Of a stretch of 64,000 nucleotides of DNA, positions 45,901 through 57,900 are shown piece by piece. Numbering within the stretch: the first letter of the stretch is position 1; each line of letters starts with the position of its first letter. Made by a program: the position numbers and the translations under genes. Origin of the DNA: Primula veris (Eukaryota > Streptophyta > Magnoliopsida > Ericales > Primulaceae); contig OY821745.1 in the NCBI GenBank assembly GCA_963682055.1, positions 13,399,501 through 13,463,500 on the forward strand, read 5' to 3'. Below the pieces are notes generated by a model that saw only the letters and a list, made by a program, of their open reading frames with translations, made no database searches and was not told the DNA's origin.

Positions 45901-48900
45901 TATCGGGGACCCCATCTACTGTGCGTCCCGACCGAGCTACAACTGCCGGTCTTGGAGGAAATCCACGAAGGGTCCTGCGGAGCACACATCAAAGGGCGAT
46001 CCCTTGCAAACAAGGCAGTGACCCAAGGATATTGGTGGCCCTACATCAAGCGAGACGTCGATGCATACGTCCAACGTTGCGACAAGTGCCAATGATTCGC
46101 CAAGATACCGCGGCTCCCGTCATCTATGATGACCCCGGTATCGGCACCATGGCCGTTTGCTCAATGGGCAATTGATTTAGTCGGTAAACTCCCAAGGGCA
46201 CCTGGGAGTGTGGAATATCTGATCGTCGCGACGGATTATTTCACCAAATGGGTCGAAGCTAAACCCCTCCGAGAAATCAAAGCCAGCAACGTCAAACAAT
46301 TCATTTGGGAGTACATCATCACTAGGTTCGGTATACCGTACGCTATTGTCGCCGACAACGGAACCCAGTTCAAAGATGCCAATTTACAGCTGTAGTACGA
46401 GGAACTAGGTATCTGAAAATTCTATTCGACGCCGACATACCCACAGGGAAACGGGCAAGCCGAAGTGTCAAACCGAACAATATTAGACGGCATCAAGACC
46501 ACCCTAGAACAAGTAAAGGGGAGGTGGCCCGAGCGGCTACTCAACGTTTTATGGTCGTGCCGAACTACACCAAAGACGGGCACCAAGGAAACCCCGTTTA
46601 GCTTAGCATACGGAGTCGAGGCCATCATACCGACAGAAATCGGGCTACCCACGCTCCGAACGACTTTAGTCGAGCAGGGAAACAATGAACAAAGAATGAG
46701 AGAAGAGCTAGACATGATAGACGAGAAACGAGAGATAGCAGCCCTTACCCTAGCCAAATACCAACAAAGCGTGAAGCAAACTTATGACAAGAGAGTAAGA
46801 GGATCCAAAGAATTCATGGTAGGAGAACTGGTGCTGCGACGAGTGACGGTCTATACCCGCAACGAAATACATGGCAAACTAAGCCCTACCTGGGAAGGCC
46901 CATACGAAATCGTCAAGCAAACGAGTCCAGTCTCTTACAAAATCAAAAGCGTACTGTTCACTAATAGCCGGGGGGAAAAGAATTCTTGGAATGTGGCTAA
47001 CCTAAAGAAGTACTACGTATAGGCAATCTTCCGAGTACAGGTACCATCTTACCCCTCCTACTTAATGGCATTATCTTTCGTATTTTTGAATGAATAAAAT
47101 ATATTATCATGCTGCCTAGGAATGTTATGAAATTCTGTAAATGGCGTGTTTTCAAAGGAACGCCTAGGAATACTTTGAAATTCCCAACATGGCCGAAGTG
47201 CCTAGGAATGTTATGAAATTCCGTAAATGGCGTGTTTTCAAAGAAACGCCTAGGAATACTATGAAATTCCCAACATGGACGAAGTGCCTAGGAATGTTAT
47301 GAAATTCCGTAAATGGCGTGTTTTCGAAGGAACGTCTAGGAATACTTTGAAATTCCCAACATGGCCGAAGTGCCTAGGAATATTATGAAATTCCCAACAT
47401 GGCCGAAGTGCCTAGGAATGTTATGAAATTCCGTAAATGGCCTGCTTTTGAAGGAACGTCTAGGAATACTATGAAATTCCCAACATGGCCGAAGTGCCTA
47501 GGAATATTATGAAATTCCCAACATGGCCGAAGTGCCTAGGAATACTATGAAATTCCGTAAATGGCGTGTTTTCGAAGGAACGCCTAGGAATACTATGAAA
47601 TTCCCAACATGGCCGAAGTGCCTAGGAATGTTATGAAATTCCGTAAATGACGTGTTTTCAAAGGAACGCCTAGGAATACTATGGAATTCCCAACATGGCC
47701 GAAGTACCTAGGAATGTTATGAAATTCCGTAAATGGCGTGTTTTCAAAGGAACGCCTAGGAATACTATGAAATTCCCAACATGGCCGAAGTGACTAGGAA
47801 TGCTATGAAATTCCGTAAATGGCGTGTTTTAGAAGGAACGCCTAGGAATACTATGTAATTCCCAACATGGCCGAAGTGCCTAGGAATACTATGAAATTCC
47901 CTAAATGGCGTGTTTTCAAAGGAACGCCTAGGAATACTGTGAAATTCATATGCAGGTACAATGCAAGAAATAATTCAGGTCCACGTTACGGCGGCGATAC
48001 AATACAAAATGGCTAACACAATGAAGGAGAATCAAACTAAACAATGAAATATCAACAAGAAGCATATCCAAAACAGGAATAACGAAATGGCAAATGAATC
48101 AGCAAGGAAAAATCGATCCAATCAATCAAATCGCAATACGACAATGGAAAGGTCCAAAACAGGAATAACGAAATGACAAATGAATCAGCAAGGAAAAATC
48201 GATCCAATCAATCAAATAGCAATACGACAATGGAAAGGTACAAAACAGGAATAACGAAATGACAAATGAATCAGCAAGGAAAAATCGATCCAATCAATCA
48301 AATAGCAATACGACAATGGAAAGGTACAAAACAGGAATAAAGAAATAACACAAATAGTCCTCGCCCGCATTACGGAGGCAACAAAAAGATCATCGACACT
48401 AAAGAAACTCATTTAAGAAGAGCTACTACAGGAGGAGCACGACGGTAATTGACCGAGCTCAATCTCTTCGTCATCCGTCGTCGTGTCCCCATCAGACTCA
48501 TCACCATCAAAACGCTCCTCAGAAATGAGGGCATCAAAATTGGTCGTATGAGCTCCAACGCAAGTCAGCGTCTGAAGCCGCGCGTTGAACTCGGCTTCTT
48601 TAACGAGCTCGTGAGCATCCGAGGCCGCTTTACGTCGATCATCGTCGAAGGGGAGATTACGGCGAGCTTCGATCATAGCCGCGGAAGCATCGTATCTGGT
48701 TCGGGACAAACGGAAATACTTCACCAACACGTTGGCTTTGGTTACCAACAACTTTAATTTGCTGAAGTATTTGTCTTTTGCACGCCAATATCGATCCAAA
48801 CGATGCTCCTGAACCTCAACAACATGCTCGGCACGGCGAACGTATTCTCGAAAAGAGGCCGCCTGAGTTTTCAGCTTTGCCCGAAGTCGAGCACATTGGT

Positions 48901-51900
48901 CGATCAACTTGACGTTCTTGCCCATCAAAACGATGTAAGGCCAGTTAGCAGGCACCTCACTAGCCGCACCAGAGGAGACCTCGTCCCGGGCAGCCCCAGT
49001 AGGTCCTAACCCCGGGCTAACTAGGCATGGAGAACCAACCTGGTGCGACGTAGTAGCGTGTGCCTATAAAAAAAAAAAAATGGGGAAGAACGAGAAGAGA
49101 TGAATATACAACCGCAAGAAACGAAAAGACGAAAATAGAAAAAACGAATATTTCCATACAAGCTACAAATAAAACAACAAAACAAGCTACTCGATTATTA
49201 ATCCGATAACCCCTCAACAGACGCCGAGGTCTCTACTACATCGGCGAAATGAATATCTCGCAATGAAGCAATTTGCGTCCCCAAGCGCTCACGAACAACC
49301 GCATCGACTCGGTTCAAGGCAGCAGTGGTCTCGGTTACCCTGGCCGTCGCATCAACCATGCGCTCTGCCCGGGAAACACCACTCATCCCTTTTACATGCT
49401 CCAGCACCTCTAAAGCGCGAACTCGGGCCCAATACGCTTTGGCAAAGGATAGCAACAGGTCCGCGTCCTCGAAAACGGCCCCTAGGACCAAGTTCAAGCT
49501 CGTCACACGACCTCGGGCTTCATCACGAGAACGTCGTAGGGCACCGAGAAGTTCCTTCGCTTTACCCTTATTTGCCGTATAATGGGCAGTCTTTTTGCTG
49601 AATTTCTCTCCCAAGTCACGTAACCGAATAGACAAGTTTGCAATGTGAATATTCAGATCCTCGACTTTATGATGAGCAGAATTTAGTTCAGCAGTTAGGG
49701 CAGCCTTAGATCTTTCCAGATTATCTATAACGTCACCTACACTACGACTAGGCGAGGTCCAGACCACCACAGCAAGGGGGTTATTTGGTACCTGACAATA
49801 TTTTGTTTTCACATCCTTCAAAATATGACGACCCTCAAAAGAAAGTAATCCGAGAAGGCCCAACAGAAAGAAAACACAACACCTATATTATCACTTCCCC
49901 AAAAGAATATGTTTCTAGATACAAAAGAGACCCACAATTCTAATACCAAAAGACTACACAAAAACAACAAAAATATATATATATATACTGTCAGAAAAAT
50001 GGTCAAGGTTCCACCTGAGGAGATGCGGGTGGGGGAGTAACAGTAGCATCATGACGAGGAGTGGACGTGGCCGACGTAAAATGAGGACGGAGCGCTGTCG
50101 AAATTGTCTGCCCCGGTAGCCGGGGAAGTTCCTCTTCACGAAGATTCGCCCAGTCTAAGGGTTTCGGCGGTGCACCATGCGGACAGGGATACACCAACTC
50201 CGACCACGCCCTATCCGACACAGGAACATTCGCGAAATTGAGCGCCCGCACATGAGCGCAATAGACGGAGAAATTAGCCATCATTGCTAACCTTGTCTGC
50301 TCCTCCGCATGTGCCGTTTTCAGAGCGGCCACCTTAGCCTTTTCGGCTTCCACATCCTCCGCCAGCAGCAAGTTCTCCTCTTCTAGTTGGTCATACTTAA
50401 CGACCAGGCTCTCTTTTTCAGCCATCAATTTATCGACATCTTCGGTCACGTGCAGAAAGTCCACAGACAGCTTGTCATAATTATCGCCCAGGGTTTTATT
50501 CTCGGCGACCAGTTTCTCTTTCTCGGCCTCGAAAGCCGCAAGCAGATCCTTTATCTTCTGATCGTTCTCCTCGACTATGGCTTTCTTTTCGGCCATCAGC
50601 TCCTCTTTCTCAGCCTCGAGCGCCTTCCACTGATCTCTCAGAACAATGGAACCCAAGAAAGCCTGTCATCAAAAACAAAAATAGACATGCAACATTAGAC
50701 ACCAACCCAAAAAAGAACATCACGACCCAAAAAAGAACATCATTACCCGGAGCGCATCACTGCCGGCTTGCTCAATTAGCGACAATAACGGACGAGCAGC
50801 AATTTCCTCGGCATCCTTGAAGACAAGGGGCTTCAGAGCCGTATACCCCATCCTTAAAGCTTGGGGCTGCTCCAGCAATTTCCCCTTACACCGACCAATG
50901 TAACGGGTCATCGCGACCCCGTCCACCAACGCCTTTTCAGGTCCCTCGGGAACCTCATCCTCCCCACCACTTCCAACACCCACGGCAGTCTCTTCGCCGG
51001 CTTCCATCTCCACTTCTTCCCTCACATCCTTCTCCGAAGGACCGGTCTCAGGGGCCCTATACTCGATCACCTCCTCAGTACGGATGGGCGAGCAGAGAGG
51101 CAGGACTATCGGGTCCTCGGTAGGCATAGGCGAGGTAATAGGCAGCGTCATTATATATTCGCCCATGTTCACCAAGAGATTCATATTCCCGAATACGTCA
51201 TCAATCGACCCCTGAAACACAATAATATCCATAGACCGGGCAAGAGCAAGGGCAACCAATGAAGAAGTCAATAACTGAAACAAGATAACTAATGAAGCAA
51301 AGCACTGGAGAACAAAACGACAACAATCAAAAGACAAGAAAATCAAAATACATATGCACATACATCGCCCGGCGCAGAGGCATCCTCGGTGGTATCCCCT
51401 TGGGAAGCAGCCAACACCCCCTCGCCCGAGCCAACGTTATCAGCCTCCTCGGTGACCGATGTATCGGTTCCCCTAGCCCTCTTCGTTGTTCCAACGACAG
51501 GGTCAGATGCACGACGCTTAGAACGAACGGGCTTTTTCCCAAGCCGAGCAGCACTTCGAGCCCGGACCACTTTCAAGAATTCCTCCTCGGGCTCTTTGGG
51601 GATCTCGGGTGCAGGATTCCCCTTGGTCACCGACCCCATAGGGTACCCGAGCAACATGGGAGCAGTACGACTCACAGGATCCGGCGTCGGTCCAGGCCCC
51701 CACCATTTCCAAAGAGCTAACAAAGCCTCTACATTGGGAGCGCCGAGGTCTGGCATAGTGGGAGCATTGGTAGCCGGTCCAGGAATCTGGTGTCCCGCAC
51801 AACCCCATTCACCGGAAGCAATAACGACACCAAGATTGCGCTCTTTGTTGGTATCTGGCAAACCGATAACGAGCCGGCAAAAGGCACGCAGAGTCTTCAA

Positions 51901-54900
51901 ATACGAGCTGCGACGCTCAAAGCTCAAACTATAGACTCCGAAGACGTCCTTCAGTTCAATCGGTATTCCGGACAACTCCGATAACCTTTGGATACCATTC
52001 AGAGTACGGTAACCATTTAGAGCCAGTTGGGCCGGAGCAATCTGGACGGCCTCAAAGAACGAAGCCACCCAGTTTGTAAAAGGAAGTCGAAGACCCCCAG
52101 TAAAGAACGCCGAAGAACGCACAGCTACCTCGCCGGCAGGAACAAATCCCAACACCTCCTCGTCAGAAATAGGAAGCCGAATGTGTATGTCGGCGGGTAT
52201 TCCGGCAAGCTCCTTAAAATCCTTTTCCACGAATGTGCCAACTTGGGCCACACTTTGGGTCAGAATTTCCTATCCAAACGTCATCAAAATTCCATCAATA
52301 TATTAACCAAATACCCAAACCAAAACAAAATTACCATAACGAGAGCTCCCACCCCCCACTCACATTAACCAGATACATAAGAATCATCAGACATATATAG
52401 ATAACCTGAACCATATACCAACGCCACATCTATGACCACAACGACAAATCAAATACAACCCCTAACACAAAAAAAAAAAAAAAAAGAGGGAGGGGAGAAC
52501 GAAAAAACACTTACAGTTATCATTATGAGCAAGCGAGCGAGAATAGCATCTAGTCTTTCAACGATACCACGAAACCCTAGATCAAGCGGCCGAACGCTTT
52601 TCCTTTTTGGCGGGAAGAATCTACTTTAGAGAGAGACAGATATTTTCTTCAGCGAATTTTGTGATAAAAACAAAAGGGATTACTTGGCACAGTAAAAAGG
52701 AGTGGAGTCACAAAAAGAATAAAATAATAACCGTCCTTTCGTGTGACAGAGGTTTACCTTTTTTCCAACCATACAAAAGTCAACAACCGCTGCTATTTTT
52801 AACATATAAGCGCTCCAGATTTCGCCACGTCAGAGCATATCCCACTACCCAAGGCAGTTCACATCATTACACCTAAATAAACGGCCAGTGGATCATACCA
52901 CGAAAAGCTTCCCACATACGCTACCAATATTATCACACCGAGAATGTCCCCCGATAAAGTTCCTCGACTCCTACCATTTCTTACCCAAAGGGCACACCGA
53001 ACAAGGTGGACGAAGACCGTTTCTAGCTTGACGGCATGAAGCATCAAGTCTAACAACGCTCTCCGGGGGGATAACCGGGCCCCTTGTTCGGTGTATACTG
53101 AGAAACATCAAATAAAATAGAATAGATAGAATCAAGTGCAAGACAAGTTTTATTCTTCCACAAAGGGGGAAAACACAAACAATACAACAGAAAAAGAAAA
53201 TTTTTACAAGAAAATACACCCATCCTACTTTTTCGAACTATCCCCCATATCAACATCCTTCTTCGCCAAAAGTTCCTCCAGACGCTCTTTTTCCCTAATC
53301 AACCGAGAAATCGCCATCTCAGCCTGTTTCAAGGCGTAAGACTGAGACTCGCATTTTTGCTCGACCTTGAAACGAGCAGTGCCCTCCTCGTCCCAATATT
53401 GTTTAAACCTCCTCACTTCAGTCCGAGCACACATGAGATCATGTTTCAGCCATGACATCTCAATTTCTTTTAGTTGAAGAGGAGTCAAATCCTCCTCCCC
53501 AAAACCAGGGGGACGAGGTAGCAAAAAAGTAGGCTCCTCTTCCATAAGGGCTTTCTTTTTGGAGGCAGACCTAGTGATGGGAGCCATCTCAAACAAAATC
53601 AAGTTAGAAGAAACAAATTATAAAACAAGAGAGAGAGGAAGAATTGGTAATGAGATACAGGCAATAGGGAGCATTTATAGAGAATCAAAAGGCACAAAGT
53701 ACGAAGCGTTACAATGGTTCACAAGACAGGCACGAGATACGAAAAGATACAACTGATTCATCAAATACAGAAAAGAAAACACAAATTGCAAAAGGGGAAA
53801 TACATAAGAAAACCAGCCCAATCTAAGGATCAATGGGTGGAAAAACCGAACTGCCAGACCGAGAGAAAGCAAAACGAGCAGAACAACTCAACCGAGCTTG
53901 GTAGGAATCATTCATGGCGACCAAATTGTCATTCTCCGAGGAGAGCTCGTTGTTCTCCGTGGTAAGAACCCTGACGCGTTCCACGAGCCGAGCATTCTTT
54001 ACCATTATGCTAACTAGGCCTTGAGGAGAGTTATCAAACTCATCTTGGGCATGGTCCCAAATCTCCTCGGCATCATACCAGGAGTTGGCCAGATGATTTC
54101 TCTGTAACAACAAGTGATCGAGCTGGCGACTCAGTGCCGAAATCTCGGTCCACTTCACCGTCTCTTCGGGATGAGAGCCGAACAAGCTCAAGGCCAAAAC
54201 GCCGTACTCTTTCTCAAGCCTTGCCATCCGACGGCGGACCTGAGATACCTCAGTGTCCAAGCCCTTCATCTGAGCATGATATCTCACCACAGGTCCAGAC
54301 ATTCTGGGAAATTGTTATAGTACGGAAGAAAATAAGGGGCTGAGGGAGAAATAAGCAATAAAAGAAAAATGAGAGATGATAAACTGCTAAAGAAAAGAGA
54401 AGTACTTATAGAACGAAGATAGTATGATATTTTATGATCTTGCTTGGGAACTTGCACATTTCCTGACATGCTTGGGAGCATGCATATTTCCTGACCTATT
54501 AGGGAGCATGCACCTATGTTCGACAGTGATGGGGACATCTACTGACATCTGATACTACAATACAGAAAGAAATAAAGACGAGATATTCAAAGATCTAGGT
54601 TCCAGACAAACAACAAACCACATGTGCAATATGAAAAGAAGTGCAAAAATAAAGGGGCAAAAATACTTCTCATTAATAAAGATGGAATACATCATTGTTC
54701 ATTACATCAAAAGACAATCTATTACATTGAGGTCTATTACATCCGAGGACTACATCAAAAGACAATCTATTACATTGAGGTCTATTACATCCGAGGATTA
54801 CATCAAAAGAAAATCTATTACAATGTGTGTTAGTTGTGGAGCCAACTGAGTAGACAACGTGGCCAAAGAAGAACGACAACATCATCAAATCAGGCGAACA

Positions 54901-57900
54901 GCAGGAAACGAAGGAAAGAAGCATAAAAAGAAAACAGAAAGGGAAGAAAGAAGCGAAGAGGAGGAACATAAAGAGGAAGTGATAAGAAAGAAGAGTCAAA
55001 AAGAAAAATGACAAAAACCCTAGATATAACAACAAAACCCTTAGGATCACATGGTTGATTGTTACATCATAGTGGTGCAAAAAAGAAGAAAAAGAAAAAG
55101 AGTGATGGGAGAGAAGATGAAGAAAAAGAAAGAGGAGGCGCAGAAGAAAAAGAAAAATAGATAAGAAGAAGATAAAGAAATGAAGGAAACAGACAAATAA
55201 AAAGGAAGTCAAAGAAACAAAACAAAAAGAAAGGGAAAAAGAAAAGAATGAAAAAACAGTAGAGAGAACAGAGCATAAAAAAACAAAACAAAAGAGGAAG
55301 AGGAAGAAATGAGGGAAACTGAGAAATAAAAAGAAGAAAAAGAAAGAGATGGGAAAAGATGGGGAAAAAAAGAGAAAAATAAAAAAGAAGGGGGAAGGTT
55401 AGGGGGAAGTCGATCGGTATCGGTGAGAGGGCCCGGCAGAGACATCCCTGTCCCTCAGTGTCGGGTTCCCCCTTAGCATCTCATTCTCTTCGACTAGAGC
55501 CTGACGAGCACGACGGCAAAAAGCCAGTTCGGATCTTAGCCAAGTTAATTCCCGAACCATCTCGGTATGGTGATAACGCATCACCTTCAATTCCTCCTCG
55601 GCATCCTTCAACAGCCTTTGTACATGGCTATAGGAGGCTTCAAAAGCCTCCACTTGCAAAGCTAATGCTGATTGGGAGAAAGGACCAGACATCTTATGCA
55701 AATTATAAGATGAGGATCTGTATATGGGGGAAAATAATATGATGAGGGTTGTGGATATAACCATGATGTAAGCAAGTATTTATAGATCAATTAGATGAGG
55801 GCTGGTATTGAGAGTCGCAACCGTTCGCCAATGGGTAGTAAGAAGCGACGGCAATTAAAAGATGTGTCTGTTCAAGAAAAAACGTTTGGATTCCCAAAGG
55901 GCTCTAAAAAAGTGTGAGTAATTAAAAGCCACTCTTGTTCAAGAAACGCTTGGATTCTTATCAATATTTAAAGGGGGTAAGTCATAATGGCATCGAAACA
56001 CGCGTCATTTTGGGGAAAGGCAGCAGTTCAAATAAATGATAAAGATCTTTTGCGCAAAGCTCAAGAAAACTCTGGTGAATAAGATTTTATGCACAAGGCT
56101 CAAGAAATCCCACTGGTCCCCAGATATAAAGAGTAAGAAGGTGCAATGGATAAGGTCAAATGCAAGGCCCAAGAAAAAGCATTAATGAGGCCACAAGCGT
56201 GCGCAGTCAAAATAAATTGCATTGGGAAAGTAATTCAGATATAAACAAGAAAAAGAAGTCTTTATTGATTGATTGATACTTCGTTACAGAAGAAGCAGTA
56301 AAAGGAAATACAATAAAAACAATAAAATCATTTCGTAGAAGGGCCCGCTTCGTCATTTGGTTTCCCCTTCGACCGAGCATACACTTCCTTAAGGGCCAGT
56401 TTGTAAGCCCTCTTGGAAGCAAGTTGCCTGTCTCTGGAGGCCTCGAGCTCCTTGATCCGAGCACGAGCGCGAATACTGTCGAGAAAAGACCTCTGGTGCT
56501 CCTTCTCCATGGCGTCCAATCGCTCGTCTAGTTCGGCGGCCCGAGGAGCTTCCACCGACAGCCGGGCAACCCTCTTCTCGAGATGACGCACCTTCTTAAC
56601 TTCCTCTTCAAGATGAGAAACATATTCAGGAAGGTTGTCACCATTAGTTTCATGAGGAGAAGCCATTTGTTCGTTAATAAAGAATGAATTGCACAAAGAA
56701 TACAGGGACAGTCCCCTTTTATAGGAAGAAACAAGGAGTTGATCAAAGGTCATCTCGAAGAAATACAACCTCTTGAACTTACCAAGAGCATTTACGGCAA
56801 ATTAACCACAGTTCCAAATCCAATTAAAGTCATCCAAAAAGATATCAAGAAGATGAACAGACAAGAACAAGGATAGGGAAATATTTTATTAATTTCAAAA
56901 ACTTCGATTACAACTGAGGAGAAGACTCCCCATTCAAAAGAAATTACAACAGAAATCACAAAAGACTAATTATTTCGAGGAAGAGCCTTCTTCATCTTCA
57001 TCCGAACTCGGTTTAGACCGAGCATGCAGCTCCTTGAAGGCAAGCTTATACGCCCTTTTTGCTGCCTTCTGCTTAGCCAGATTAGCCTCAAGCCTCTTTA
57101 TATGCTCGTAAGCCCAATCCCGATCGGCCATCGTCACATGATGATCAGAATCCATGTCAGACAACCTTTTCTTGTAATTTGAAACCTTGACCACGAGTTT
57201 CTTATTCGCGGTACGAGATTTCTTGATCTCCATTTCTAAATAAGAAATATAATTAAAGGAGCTCTCACCAGTAGAACCAGAGGAAGCCATTACGTCACGA
57301 GCAAAGTAGTAGTAAAATGCCTAATTATGGAGGGGGCACACCCCTTTATAGGAGTTTTCCTCGAAAAAAGATATTAGGATAGGAGACATTAAATGGGCCC
57401 ACCAAGGAACCGTCATAAATCTATTACGATTTTCAACGAAGCATTGGGAACGACGAGACCGAAGTAATATCCTCGGTAGACCAAGCATGACTCCCTCGAC
57501 ATGGAAAGCACGCCGAGGAAGTCAGGGAGCACTTGATAGAACATAAAAATTAGACCCGAATATTCTATTCGGGTAATAATCAACCCATTTTATAAATGGG
57601 TATCCAACGCTTAAATGAGTCATCTCATGCTTTTTTATAGGAAAATAAGGTATTACTATCAAAAGCCCAAGCCCACTCAACTGGGGACCCATGTCTGAAA
57701 AACCCCCTGAGATGAAGACATTTGTCAATATCTTAGAAAGCATAGTTGCCTATAAATAGCCAACTACCCCTCCTAGAAAAGGACCAGAAAATCTATCCAA
57801 AAAATATAGAGAGAAGTTGAGAAAAGAGAGAAACTAGTCAAAGCATATCACGTCAAGAAATAAACCGAGCAGAGATAAAGCCGAGCACCGAATAAAAGGG

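Noticed and set aside
51389..51934. 181-codon plus-strand ORF opposite the antisense gene
   Set aside because: It is a shadow of exon 2 of the spliced antisense gene, whose frame carries the domain match.
54890..55445. Several long Phe/Leu/Ser-rich minus-strand ORFs that look like membrane proteins
   Set aside because: They come from an A/G-only tract read as T/C. Frame openness follows from composition.
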